This document shows, in pieces, positions 16,273-26,048 of a stretch of DNA of 64,000 nt. The stretch covers positions 3,534,001 through 3,598,000 of the forward strand of contig OZ251224.1 in NCBI GenBank assembly GCA_965240325.2, in the 5' to 3' direction. Below the pieces are notes generated by a model, which worked only from the letters and a program-made list of their open reading frames with translations, did not search any database and was not told where the DNA came from. Source of the stretch: Rebecca billardiae RCC1528 (lineage: Eukaryota > Haptophyta). Every line of letters begins with the position of its first letter. The stretch's first letter is position 1. Both the position numbers and the translations under genes were made by a program.

Positions 16273-19188
16273 CTACCTAGCAGAGCCGCAGGCCAGCAGG
16301 TACTCTGGGTAGGCGTACTCGGGGTGCAGAAGCACCAGCTCAGCCCCGTCGGGACCCTCGAGCACGAGCGAGTGGTAGTGGAGCGGGCCCGCCTTGCGGC
16401 CGTCGAGCCCGGGGATGCGCGCGAGCTCGCGCATGCCGTCCGCGTCGAACGCCAGCTGGCCGTCGGCCGCGCGCAGCCGGCGCCACGCGGCGTGGTCGGC
16501 CGCTTCTGACGCCTCGTCTGCACCGGACATTGCCGCCGACTCCCGCTGCGCGCGCACGCTCGCGCCGAGCGCGACGCGCGCGAGCACGATGAAGCGCACA
16601 GCGCGCGGCGCGCCGTCGGCGGCGTGGGCCCAGAGCTGCTCCTCCAGCGCGGGCGCAGGCCGCTCGGCGCTCGGCGCCGCGGCCTGCTCCGCCGCGCGCG
16701 CGGCGTCGTGGGCAAAGTGCACGCCGCCAGCGAGCGCGCCGGGCGCGTGCGCCAGCGCCATGAAGCCGCGGCCGAGCAGCGGGTGGAGCACGCCCGGCCG
16801 CACGCCGATGAGCACGCGCGCCTCGCACGCTCGCTCGTCCAGAGCGCCCGGGAGGCTGAGCACGGGCTCGTGCGCGGCGCCGTGCACAAGCCTCTGCCCG
16901 TACCCGCGCGCGCGCGCGCGCTCGAGCTCGCTGCCGACCGCGCCGCACGCGGCCGCGTAGCGGCGCCAGAGGGACGGGTGCTCGACCCGCCACGCCTGGC
17001 AGAGCTCGAGGCCTCGACCGTCAGCGCCGGCCGCGCGGAGCGCGCGCTTGAGCACGCGGAACTCGTCGGCACTCGTCGGCATGTCAGCCAGGGGGTGGCT
17101 CAAAGCCAGCAGCGCGCGCTCCGCCAGCGACGACGCGAGCGCGGCGGCGCGGCCCGGCGCGGCCGTGGGCCGGGCGCTCGCGGCCTCGAGCCTGACGAGG
17201 GACACGTCGCCGCCGCCCTGCAGCGGGCAGGTCCAGTGGTGAGGCACGCTCGCGTCGATGGAGCCCAGCCCGAGGGTGGCGCCCCCGAGCACCGCGCCCC
17301 CGATGGCGCTCACCGCCGAGCGCGCAAGCCCCGAGACGGCGTCAAACTGCATGCTGCTGGCGTCCGAGTCCGCTGCCGGCTGATTGGGCGAGCCGTATTT
17401 GTATGGAGGCGGCGGCGGCGGCGGCGGCGCCTCGGGGTCGCGCTCCTCCGAGGCAGCGCGCATCCGGGAGGAGGGCGGGTGCGGCCACAGCCAGAAGGGG
17501 CGCCCGGCCGACGCGCCCGCGCCCGCTCCGTGCGGTTGCCACCCGAGCCGCGCAGGGCAGGTGAACGCCCGCTTCGCTCGACGGCAGCACACGGCGCAGC
17601 CGCACGCGACCAGCACGAATGCCAGCGTGCCGAGGACGACTCCGAGCAGGGCGCGTCGCCAGCGCGGATACGAGCACACCGCGCCGCCCGACTCGTCGCG
17701 ATCCGCGCAGCACATGCCGTCCTCGGCCGCGCGGATCTGGCAGAGCAGCACGTCCACGCGCGCGCCGAGCGTGCACTTGCTCGCGACGAGCGCGTCGCCC
17801 GCCGCCTCGTCATCGCGCGCGAGCATGCACGCAGCGTGCACAGCGTCGGAGTCACCCGCGGAGCCGTGGCCGTCGTCTGTGGGCGCGCCGCACACCTGGT
17901 CGATCATGTGCACGAGGCGGTGCGACGAGTACGCGGAGGCGGCCCGCGCGGGCGCGCCGCTCGGCAGCGCCGGCGCGGCAGGGCCGAGCTTGCACTCGCC
18001 CGCGTCTGCGGCGCACCGCGCCGCGAGCGGGCAGTGCTGCCCAAACGGCTGTCGCGCGTCGTCGTCGAGCGGGAGCGCGCAGCCCAGGTGGAGCATGGTG
18101 TACGGGCACTCGCGCACGCAGCGGCTGAAGCAGCAGAAGCGCGTGCTCATGTAGCTGCACCCCTTGGCGCACGCGCTGCAGTCGAGCCGCTCCGGAGCGG
18201 CCGAGGCCGAGGAGGAGGAGGAGGAGGAGGCGCCGTCGCCGCCGCCGAATAGGCTCATGGCCGCGTCGGCCGCGCCGCGCGACTGCACGAGGGCGTCGAT
18301 CGAGGGCAGCCCGGCGCCGAGCAGCGCGGGCGGCTGCGGCTCGTCCGCCTCGAGCTCGGCCTGGAGGACGTGCGCGCTGGCGTTCTGACCGCTGCCGCCC
18401 GCGTGCCGCACGGTCCACAGCCGGGTGTCAGCCGCCGGCCGCGCGTGCGGCGCGCGCCCGACCGTGCAGCCCACGAGCAGTGCAGCGCCGAGCGCGACGG
18501 CGACGATGGCGGTGACGCGGATGAGTCGGCGCGGCCGCGCGAACGAGCCCTCGTCGACGACGCGGACAGGCGCGTCGCTGCGGGCGTCCGACGGAGCGAT
18601 CAGCGCCGAGCGCGCCGGGATGCCGGTCGTGCGGCCGTGCTCAGACGCGGCCGGTGCGGCCGGCCGCCCCGCAGGGAGCACGGCGGCGGCGGTGGCAGTG
18701 CGGGAGGAGGCGTCCGCCGGCGCGAGCGAGACATGCTCTGCGACGCTCGGGTGGGTGTCGCTCTCGGCGACACCCGCGGGCGGACCCAAGCCGCTCGGTG
18801 CCGTGTCGCGGGCGTCACCGCAGGCGAGCGCCTCGGCGGCCGGCACAGAGGCCGGGATGGCGGGCTCGCGCGCGTCCGCTGGAGCCTCGGCGCGTTGCGC
18901 GTCGGCCGGAGCGCGCACGTCCAGCTGGCTGGCCTCTGCAGCAGCCAATCCAGCTATCGCCGTGGCAGGTGCGCGCGGTGCATCTGAGGCATCTGAGGCA
19001 TGCGCAACCGCCTCCGCATGCGGGGCGTCTGCCCGAGGGGAATCGACTGGGAGCAGGGATGCGTCGTCGGCGCTCTCGGCGGCAGGTGAGAAGGCATCGG
19101 CTGCCACGTCGTCGTCGCTGCCGTCATCCGCAGAGGCCACGGACGCCTGCTCCTCCTCGAGCGCGTCGTAAAAGTGTAGCGCGAGCAT
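16273..19188 (-). CDS. Membrane-anchored PARP-like ADP-ribosyltransferase with Cys-rich lumenal domain
   Basis: 971 residues from the ATG at 19188 (MLALHFYDALEEEQ). Residues 1-215 are acidic, Ala/Pro-rich and disordered. TM1 is near residues 219-241 (VTAIVAVALGAALLVG). Then follows a cysteine-rich domain (CSACAKGCSYMSTRFCCFSR and further paired cysteines to ~500). TM2 is near 509-533 (LLGVVLGTLAFVLVACGCAVCC), then a proline-rich linker. The C-terminal ~240 residues resemble a PARP catalytic domain: VEHPSLWRRYAAACG, RLVHGAAHEP (H of the H-Y-E triad), GGVHFAHDAARA (Tyr replaced by His), FIVLARVALG, and HYHSLVLEGPDGAELVLLHP followed by YPEYLLA, with Glu at the catalytic position. With two TM segments both termini would be cytosolic. 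Inference: a mono-ADP-ribosyltransferase at the ER or another endomembrane. The His substitution could change or abolish activity. Confidence 0.72.
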   Translation of the reverse strand: MLALHFYDALEEEQASVASADDGSDDDVAADAFSPAAESADDASLLPVDSPRADAPHAEAVAHASDASDAPRAPATAIAGLAAAEASQLDVRAPADAQRAEAPADAREPAIPASVPAAEALACGDARDTAPSGLGPPAGVAESDTHPSVAEHVSLAPADASSRTATAAAVLPAGRPAAPAASEHGRTTGIPARSALIAPSDARSDAPVRVVDEGSFARPRRLIRVTAIVAVALGAALLVGCTVGRAPHARPAADTRLWTVRHAGGSGQNASAHVLQAELEADEPQPPALLGAGLPSIDALVQSRGAADAAMSLFGGGDGASSSSSSSASAAPERLDCSACAKGCSYMSTRFCCFSRCVRECPYTMLHLGCALPLDDDARQPFGQHCPLAARCAADAGECKLGPAAPALPSGAPARAASAYSSHRLVHMIDQVCGAPTDDGHGSAGDSDAVHAACMLARDDEAAGDALVASKCTLGARVDVLLCQIRAAEDGMCCADRDESGGAVCSYPRWRRALLGVVLGTLAFVLVACGCAVCCRRAKRAFTCPARLGWQPHGAGAGASAGRPFWLWPHPPSSRMRAASEERDPEAPPPPPPPPYKYGSPNQPAADSDASSMQFDAVSGLARSAVSAIGGAVLGGATLGLGSIDASVPHHWTCPLQGGGDVSLVRLEAASARPTAAPGRAAALASSLAERALLALSHPLADMPTSADEFRVLKRALRAAGADGRGLELCQAWRVEHPSLWRRYAAACGAVGSELERARARGYGQRLVHGAAHEPVLSLPGALDERACEARVLIGVRPGVLHPLLGRGFMALAHAPGALAGGVHFAHDAARAAEQAAAPSAERPAPALEEQLWAHAADGAPRAVRFIVLARVALGASVRAQRESAAMSGADEASEAADHAAWRRLRAADGQLAFDADGMRELARIPGLDGRKAGPLHYHSLVLEGPDGAELVLLHPEYAYPEYLLACGSAR

Positions 19189-19501
19189 CCTGTCGCGGGC
19201 GGAGGTGGTGGGCCGGCGCCGCAAAAACTAAGATCGGGGACCACGGGACTTGTGAGCATCGGGGACCAGGGACCGTCCGGCTCGCCGGCCAATCCAATCT
19301 CAAATCTGTCAGTCAGGAATCAAGGGTTCCTTTTTGGTTTGGTCAGGCACAACCGGGTACCCGCCACCGGAGTCCCGGACGCACGCGCGGGTCCGCCCGT
19401 GGGAGAGCGGCCGGGGCAGAAAAGCGCGCGCGCGGAGCCGGTTGCGCCGTCCCTGCTGGAACCATCGAGCCAGTGAATCGTCATCGCGCGGGTCGAGCGT
19501 C
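19189..19501. promoter_or_regulatory. Divergent promoter region (PARP-like / ABC transporter)
   Basis: 313 bp separate the two start codons. No TATA box is evident; the only lower-GC patch is AATCTCAAATCTGTCAGTCA near 19293-19320. Confidence 0.45.
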
Positions 19502-21787
19502 ATGGCGCGCTTCAGCGTCGTCGGCGTGCTCGCGCTCGCCGCGAGCGCATGCCCGCCGGCGAGCGCACGGCCGAGTACCACGCCCGCCCGCTCGTGGCGA
19601 ACCTCTGCGCGCCCGGTGCCGCTGCTGCGACGAGCCGCACCGCCGCGCGCGCGCGTGACGGGCACCGAGGGCGCCGCGCGCGCGGCGCGCCGCGAGGAGC
19701 GCGCGGCGCAGTGGGCGCAGCTGGGCGCGCTGTGCAAGCAGGAGGCGCCACTCCTCGTCGCGTCCACCTTCTTCATGATCGGCGCCGCCGTGTGCGACGC
19801 CTCGATCCCCTACTACACGTCGGCCGCGCTGTACGCCGCAACCTCGGGCGCAGCGGCTGAGCCGGGCGCGTGCGCGCGCGCGGTGCGTCGGCTGGTGGGC
19901 GTGGGCGTGCTCTCCGCGCTGTTCACGGGCGCGCGGGGCTGCGCGTTCTGGATCGCGGGCGCGCGCGTCCTCCGCCGCCTCAAGGCGCGCCTCTTCGCCG
20001 CGCTGCTCGGCAAGCCGACCCCGTTCCACGACAAGCTCGAGTCCTCGACGCTCGCGAGCCGGCTCGCGTCGGACACGGGCAAGATCTCGGACGTGGTGAG
20101 CTTCAACCTGAACATCATCGCGCGGCAGGGGATCCAGGCCGTCGTCGCGCTCGCGTGGCTCCTCTCCATCCACGCGCGGCTCACGCTTGTCCTCATCGCC
20201 GGGCTGGTCGGCACGTTTGGGCTCAACCAGATCTACACCAAGGTGAACCGTGACCTGGCGGCGCGCACGCAGACGGCGGTGGCGGAGGCGACGACGGTGG
20301 CGACGGAGGACTTCCGGCTGGTGCGCACGATCAAGGTGCACGCCACCGAGCAGCGCGAGGCCGAGCGGTACGACGCCACCTGCCGCCGCATCGAGGCCCT
20401 GCAGGAGAAGCAGGGCACGGTGTACGGCCTTGCGCGCGTGGCCAACGGCATGAGCACCGCGCTGCTCGGCGCGGTGGTGCTGGCGGTGGGGAGCTCGCTG
20501 GTGGCGCGCGGCGCGCTCTCGGCGCAGCAGCTCACCACGTTCGTGCTGAGCGGCTCGACCGTCACCTCCGCCTCCTCCGGCATCGGCGAGCAGTGGGTGA
20601 AGGTGCAGGAGGCGCTGGGCGCTGCTGAGGAGGTCCTCAGGCTGATGCAGCCGCAGCCGCAGCTGCAGCCGCAGGCGCTGCCGCTGCCGCAGACGCAGAC
20701 GCAGACGCAGACTCAGACGCAGACGCAGCCGCTGCCGACGCAGTCGCAGCCGCAGCAGGGGCAGGCACGGGAGCAGGCGCAGGCGTGGGAGCAGGCGCTG
20801 GCGGAGGCGCAGGCACAGCCGGATCGGGATGCACAGGGGCAGGCCGTGTCGCAGCAGCCGCCCGCGCGAGACGCGCCGCGCGAGACGCGGGCCGCGCCTC
20901 GGGAGGGCGAGGCGGCTGCGGAGCCGCCCCACCCGCTGCCGGGCGCAGGCGCTGCCGCCGGGCCTTTGGCGCACGCCGAGGCGCCCGCCATCGAGCTGCG
21001 CGACGTGAGCTTCTCGTACCCCGGCGCGCCCGGCGTGCCCGTGCTGCGCGGCGTGAACATGGTGGTGCGGCGCGGGCAGCTCGCCGCGCTGGTCGGCGCG
21101 TCGGGCTCAGGCAAGTCGTCGGTGATGCGGCTGCTCTGCGGGCTGTACAGCGCCGACGGCGGCGAGGTGCGGCTGGAGGGCGCCGAGCTGGCCGAGCTCG
21201 AGCGCGCGGCGCTCGCGCGGCGCGTGGCGTGGCTGCCACAGGAGCCCCAGCTCTTCATCGGCTCGATCGGCGAGAACATCGCCTACGGGCTCGAGCCTGG
21301 CTCCTTCTCAGCCGAGCAGGTGCGCGCGGCCGCCGAGCGCGCCAACGCGCACGGCTTCGTCACCGAGCTGGGCGGGTACGAGACGCAGGTGGGCGAGGGC
21401 GGCGGCAGGCTGAGCGGCGGGCAGCGGCAGCGCATCGCCGTGGCGCGCGCGCTCATGCGCGGCTCGAGCGTCCTCCTCCTCGACGAGCCCACATCCGCGC
21501 TCGACGCCGCCTCGGAGCGCGTCGTGCACGACGTGGTGCGCACGCTCGTGCCGGAGCGGACGGTGCTCATGATCGCGCACCGGATCTCGACGGTGAAGGA
21601 GGCGGACGTGATCTTCGTGATGGACGGCGGCGTGGTGGTCGAACAGGGCACGCACCAGGAGCTGCTCGCACGCGGCGGCGCGTACGCCGAGCTCGTGCAC
21701 GGCGCGCGGGGACGGCGTGCTGCCAGCGGCGGCATGCTGCTCGGCGATGACGCGCCCACCGCCGGCAGCAGCCTGAGCGCGCGATGA
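19502..21787 (+). CDS. ABCB-type half ABC transporter (TMD-NBD) with Gln-rich linker
   Basis: 761 residues from the ATG at 19502, chosen because it begins a signal-like segment (MARFSVVGVLALAASACPPA) followed by a Ser/Thr/Arg/Pro-rich stretch typical of bipartite organelle targeting in secondary-plastid algae. The TMD holds about five to six helices (TFFMIGAAVCDASIPYYTSA; LLSIHARLTLVLIAGLVG). The NBD is complete: Walker A GASGSGKSSV, Q-loop LPQEPQLFIG, signature RLSGGQRQRIAVARAL, Walker B SVLLLDEPTSALD, H-loop MIAHRIST. Between them (about residues 380-485) lies a low-complexity Gln/Thr/Pro/Ala linker with a QTQTQT run, an insertion not normal for the family. It should dimerise and export lipid, peptide or a metabolite; the closest relatives are likely TAP/ABCB-type half transporters. 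The substrate is unknown. Confidence 0.9.
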   Translation: MARFSVVGVLALAASACPPASARPSTTPARSWRTSARPVPLLRRAAPPRARVTGTEGAARAARREERAAQWAQLGALCKQEAPLLVASTFFMIGAAVCDASIPYYTSAALYAATSGAAAEPGACARAVRRLVGVGVLSALFTGARGCAFWIAGARVLRRLKARLFAALLGKPTPFHDKLESSTLASRLASDTGKISDVVSFNLNIIARQGIQAVVALAWLLSIHARLTLVLIAGLVGTFGLNQIYTKVNRDLAARTQTAVAEATTVATEDFRLVRTIKVHATEQREAERYDATCRRIEALQEKQGTVYGLARVANGMSTALLGAVVLAVGSSLVARGALSAQQLTTFVLSGSTVTSASSGIGEQWVKVQEALGAAEEVLRLMQPQPQLQPQALPLPQTQTQTQTQTQTQPLPTQSQPQQGQAREQAQAWEQALAEAQAQPDRDAQGQAVSQQPPARDAPRETRAAPREGEAAAEPPHPLPGAGAAAGPLAHAEAPAIELRDVSFSYPGAPGVPVLRGVNMVVRRGQLAALVGASGSGKSSVMRLLCGLYSADGGEVRLEGAELAELERAALARRVAWLPQEPQLFIGSIGENIAYGLEPGSFSAEQVRAAAERANAHGFVTELGGYETQVGEGGGRLSGGQRQRIAVARALMRGSSVLLLDEPTSALDAASERVVHDVVRTLVPERTVLMIAHRISTVKEADVIFVMDGGVVVEQGTHQELLARGGAYAELVHGARGRRAASGGMLLGDDAPTAGSSLSAR

Positions 21788-22630
21788 GTGCGGCAGTGCG
21801 GTGCTGTGACGACTGACGAGCGCAATCGGACGGTGGTGTCTGCTGACTGCTATCACGGCGGGGGCTTACGTCACAGCAGTCATTCGTCATAGACGCGCCT
21901 ATGCTGTCGACGACGCGACTCCTCGTCTCCTCGGTTACGCGGTAGATCGTCGCCAAGTGCCACTTAGTGAAGTGCGACGACTACTTATTACGACACCGTC
22001 GCAGAGGCCAGACGAGCTCCGGGACGACTTACTTATTAGTACGGCGACCGGTATATTGTCTTACTCTTACGACTGCGCGAAGTACAACGAGACCGAGTTC
22101 AGCAGGTCGTCTACTCGACTGATGACTCGACAGACTCGAGCAGGACGACTCGATCTTACTAACACGATTTATAGGTCATATAGGACTCCTCGGGTAGTGA
22201 GTCAGATACCAGCAGGAGTATAGTTACTCCTTATCATCGTCATCATCAGACGACGACTCAGTCGTCGGCGGCCGTTACTCACGGCCGGGACTACGAGTCT
22301 CAGCGCACAGTAAGCCGAGCGCGTCGCATCAGATAGTTACTACGAGTTCGGATTAATGATGATGACTCATCCGTCATCGTGCATCATCACGGACGGCGCG
22401 GACGTAGATTAAAGTCCGTATATCATAATGACGACCCGACCGAGTGAGCAGCGAGGCGTGATGGCAACCGTCGCGGACACTGTTAATAGTGCGTTAATGA
22501 CCAGTAGTAGTTGCGCTGAGTCGTGAGCGGCGAGGCGTGATATGGCAATCGTCGCGGACCGACTGTCAATAGTGCGTTACTGACGGACCCGAGTAGTACT
22601 ACTAGTAGAATTATTGCTGACATACAACTG

Positions 22631-22663
<33 letters not shown>

Positions 22664-22816
22664 CTTGCATGATGTCTACTGCTAAAGCTACTAATTTTCT
22701 TACTGCCGTATAAGCCGCTCTCGTTATTCCGATTGCGATTTGCAAATTACATATCAGTCATCGCAGTCCAGACACGGCCGACGACCGAGCCGCGAGCGTC
22801 CGACGTCGAGTAGTTA
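21788..22816. other. Convergent intergenic gap with (CT)n/(TA)n tract
   Basis: About 1 kb between converging genes, low GC compared with coding sequence and with no credible gene. A (CT)n run at 22629-22646 passes directly into (TA)n at 22646-22664. Near 22441-22590 two ~45-bp direct repeats sharing AGCGAGGCGTGATGGCAA / TGTTAATAGTGCGTTA-like cores are visible. Confidence 0.6.
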
Positions 22817-24324
22817 CTACCGCGCGTCGACGCACTGCGTCTTCGCGGGCGGCAGCGCGGCCGGCACGGCAGATCGGGCTCCAGCAGCGCTCGCGTTGGC
22901 GTAGATGGCACCGATCGCCGCCTTCACCTGCCGCCACATGGCCACCTCGTGCTGCAGTCTGCGCCTGAGCTCCGCCGTACCCTGCCCCTTGGCTGCGTGA
23001 CCACCGGCGGGCTGGTGCTTCTCGGGCAAGCAGTTCGCCGCCATCAGCTGCTCGAGCGAGCGCCCGCCGAACCCCCTGCACGTGAGCACGGACCGCCGCC
23101 AGTCGGGTGGGAGCCAGCAAGGCACCTGCCCCGAGCCGCCGCCGCCCTCGAGCCCGCGCCAAAGCTGGCCAAGCTTGTGGCTCATCTCGCCGCGTTGGTA
23201 CCAAAGCAGCTCCTTCTGCGTCGGGTCGTGCGGGTCCCAGCCGGGGACGACGGTGAGCTCGCTCAGGATGGGCAGCGGGTGCGCCTCGTACCAGTCGACG
23301 CGCATGAAGAGGCCAAACGCCTTGCCGAGGACGGACGAGAGCGCGAGCATCACCTTCCCGTGCCCGGGCACAGGGCAGCGCATGCGCTGGCCGCGCTTGA
23401 GCAGGTACATATCGTACGCCTCGGTCGTGAGGTTCGAGCCGCCGTGGAGCCGCCGCGTGCACCCGCGCGGCATGTGCCGGCAGTGCAGGCACACCTGGCA
23501 CGCGTGCGTGTCCGGCCCTGTGTGCGAGCGCTTGGGCAGGAAGAGAGTGAACGCCACGTTGCCGCCGAAGACGTGCATCTTCACGTCGTTGGCGAAGCGC
23601 GTTGGGTTGGCCATCGAGTAGACGAGCTCCTCGACCGCGTAGTTCCAGTGGGCGTGGCCGTCCTCGCGCTGGCGCTCGGCGACGATGTCGGCGATCGTCA
23701 TCCGCTTGCCGCGCAGCTGCTCCAGCCCATTGTGCACCACGTACACCTGACGGCCGCACGGATGCGCCCGGCGAGAGGGGCGCGCGTAGAGTGGGGTGCG
23801 TAGGGTGCGCAGGGCGTGTAGGGTGCGCAGGGCGCGCAGAGGGCGCACGCGCGCGCGTGGTAGGTAGGCGCACGACGCACCTGCTTCGCGCTCGCGCCCT
23901 CGAGCCGCTTGAGCACGTAGTTGCGCGGCGTCCCAATGTGCGGATCGTGGATGCGCAGCAGGTCGCGCACGTTGCTGGTGCAGAAGTAGCGGCGTGCCAT
24001 CTTCACGCCGAGCACTTGCATCAGGTGAAACACGAGGTGCTTCGACTCCATCAACGCCTTCATCCAGTTCAGGTGGTCGCGCGCCGAAGGCGGGTACAGG
24101 CAGTGTCCACACCGTGCCTTGGCGTTGTAATTCAGCCGGTTGAGCCGTGCCTGCATGAGCTCGCGGAGCTGCGTGCGCGAGTTGCACGTCGCGTACAGGG
24201 CAGTACCCGATGCACCAGGGCACGCGCGCAGGCCCTGCGCCGGGGTAACCCCCGCCGCGGCGGTGCCCGCCGCCGCCGTCGCCACCGCGAGAAGAATGTG
24301 CGCTGCTACCTGCACGGCGGCCAT
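22817..24324 (-). CDS. Secretory ATP-grasp (TupA-like) protein, two exons
   Basis: Exon 1 is 23881..24324 (148 codons) and exon 2 is 22817..23746; spliced length 457 residues. The N-terminus is a signal peptide (AAHILLAVATAAAGTAAAG). The order DHLNWMKALMESKHLVFHLM, QVLGVKMARRYF, then (at the splice junction) GTPRNYVLKRLEGASAKQ|VYVVHNG, WNYAVEELVYSM and NDVKMHVFGGNVAFTLFLPKR matches the TupA-like ATP-grasp family: locking helix, K-containing strand, acidic EE pair, then DYK.F.FNG. These proteins are associated with polysaccharide or glycan synthesis loci. C-terminal to it are CQVCLHCRHMP (possible metal site) and a ~150-residue helical tail. Inference: a Golgi-lumen ligase-like enzyme or a glycan kinase. 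Neither substrate nor activity can be proved from sequence. Confidence 0.72.
23747..23880 (-). other. Intron of the ATP-grasp gene (GT-AG, 134 nt)
   Basis: Minus strand donor GCGAAGCAG|GTGCGTCGTG, acceptor GCGGCCGTCAG|GTGTACGTG. Phase 0; the length is not a multiple of three, explaining the frame switch. The interior has a short tandem repeat of CGCACCCTA/CGCCCTG type. Confidence 0.9.
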
Positions 24325-24473
24325 GATTGCGACGGCCGACCGGGACGGTGAGGCGGTTCACAATCCGGGCGAAGTGGTCCAACGGTCACGTCGTCTTGCT
24401 CCACTTTTGACGTCAAGGACGCCACGGCGGCGCGCACCGTGCCTCGACGGGGAAGAAGGAGCCGCACGCACAG
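24325..24473. promoter_or_regulatory. Divergent promoter region (ATP-grasp / Sel1-MYND)
   Basis: Only 149 bp separate the two start codons, so both 5' UTRs and any promoter must share this space. Confidence 0.45.
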
Positions 24474-26048
24474 ATGGACGAAGGCAGCGCCGCGGTGAAG
24501 ATGCTTCGGCGCAGATCGGTACGGGGTGACGCGCGTGCCACGTACCTTCTGGCTGTTCGCCTCGCAAGTGGAGACGGCGTCGCTCAGAACGAGCGCGAGG
24601 CGGCCCGCCTGTACCACATCGCCGCCGAGCGTGGGCTGGCGGATGCTCAGTCCAGGCTTGGCGATTGTCATGGTCGGGGCGAGCTTGGACTCGACCAGGA
24701 CGCCATCAAGGCAGTGCACTGGTGCCAGCTGGCGGCTGAGCAGGGCCACGCAGAGGCGCAGTTCAACCTGGGCTGCTGCTACAAGGAGGGCGAGGGCGTG
24801 CCGCAGGATATGGCGGAGGCACTGCGCTGGTGCCGGCTGGCGGCCAAACAGGGCTACGCATTCGCGCAGCTCAACCTGGGCACGTGCTGCTATAAGGGCG
24901 AGGGCATGCCGCAGGACGTGACCAAGGCGGCACGCTGGTACCGGCTGGCGGCCGAGCAGGGCCTCGCATGGGCGCAGTTCAACCTGGCCGTATGCTGCGC
25001 GAATGGGGAGGGCGTGCAGCAGGATATGGCAGAGGCGGTGCGCTGGTACCGGCTGGCGGCCGAGCAGGGAGATGCCGATGCGCAGAACAGGCTGGGCATC
25101 TGCTGCGCGAATGGCAAGGGCGTGCCGCAGGACTGGGCCGAGGCGGCGCGCTGGTACCGGCTGGCGGCCGAGCAGGGCGACGCATCCGCGCAGTGCAGCC
25201 TGGGCTGGTGCTGCCAGAATGGCGAGGGCGTGCCGCAGAACTGGGCCGAGGCGGCACGCTGGTACCGGCTGGCGGCCGAGCAGGGCGAAGCATCCGCGCA
25301 GTTCAGCCTTGGCGTGTGCTACTATGAAGGCAAGGGCGTGACGCAGGACTGGGCCGAGGCGGCGCGCTGGTACCGGCTGGCGGCCGAGCAGGGCAACGCA
25401 GTTGCGCAGTGCTTTCTGGGCTGGTTCTTCAAGAATGGCGAGGGCGTGACGCAGGACTGGGCCGAGGCGGCGCGCTGGTACCGGCTGGCGGCCGAGCAGG
25501 GCAACGCAGTTGCGCAGTGCAACCTGGGCTGGTGCTTCAAGAATGGCGAGGGCGTGACGCAGGACTGGCCCGAGGCGGCGCGCTGGTACCGGCTGGCGGC
25601 CGAGCAGGGCAACGCAGTTGCGCAGTGCTTTCTGGGCTTGTGCTGCAAGAATGGCGAGGGCGTGCCGCAGGACTGGGCTGAGGCGGCGCGCTGGTACCGG
25701 CTGGCCGCTGATGGTGGCGATGCACTCGCGCATTACCGGCTCGGACGGCTTCTGCTGGCAGGCGAGGGCGTGGAGCGCGACATGGTGGAGGGCGCGCAGC
25801 TGCTACGCCGTGCGCATGAGCTCGACAGCACTCTCGACCCTTGTGATGTGCTCGTCACCGAGTACATGGGGGATCGCGAGGTGGCGTCCAAGTGCTGCCT
25901 CGTGTGTGCCAAGACGGACCGTCGCACCTTGAAGAAGTGCGACCGGTGCCACGTGGCGGTGTTCTGCTCGCATGACCACCTGCGGCTGGCGTGGAAGGCG
26001 CACAAGCCGCACTGCAACGAATGGCGGCAGCAGGGACCTGCAGCCTAA
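24474..26048 (+). CDS. Sel1-repeat protein with C-terminal MYND zinc finger
   Basis: 524 residues. From about residue 20 to 440 there are roughly eleven to twelve Sel1-like repeats of 36 residues (core AARWYRLAAEQGNAVAQCFL ... NGEGVTQDW). The DNA itself repeats with a 108-bp period, and several units (25100-25700) are almost identical, indicating recent expansion or gene conversion. Residues ~474-515 form a MYND finger: C-x2-C (CLVCAKTD), KKCDRCHVAVFCSHDH, then KAHKPHC, with all seven cysteines and one histidine in place. Sel1 repeats are superhelical protein-binding scaffolds and MYND fingers bind proline-rich peptides, so the protein is probably a cytosolic or nuclear adaptor, for instance in ubiquitin or ERAD-like complexes. 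No enzyme domain is seen. Confidence 0.92.
   Translation: MDEGSAAVKMLRRRSVRGDARATYLLAVRLASGDGVAQNEREAARLYHIAAERGLADAQSRLGDCHGRGELGLDQDAIKAVHWCQLAAEQGHAEAQFNLGCCYKEGEGVPQDMAEALRWCRLAAKQGYAFAQLNLGTCCYKGEGMPQDVTKAARWYRLAAEQGLAWAQFNLAVCCANGEGVQQDMAEAVRWYRLAAEQGDADAQNRLGICCANGKGVPQDWAEAARWYRLAAEQGDASAQCSLGWCCQNGEGVPQNWAEAARWYRLAAEQGEASAQFSLGVCYYEGKGVTQDWAEAARWYRLAAEQGNAVAQCFLGWFFKNGEGVTQDWAEAARWYRLAAEQGNAVAQCNLGWCFKNGEGVTQDWPEAARWYRLAAEQGNAVAQCFLGLCCKNGEGVPQDWAEAARWYRLAADGGDALAHYRLGRLLLAGEGVERDMVEGAQLLRRAHELDSTLDPCDVLVTEYMGDREVASKCCLVCAKTDRRTLKKCDRCHVAVFCSHDHLRLAWKAHKPHCNEWRQQGPAA

Noticed and set aside
24474-26048. CRISPR-like array (regular 108-bp repeats)
   Set aside because: The repeats are codons of Sel1 units in one frame; no short direct repeats with unique spacers.
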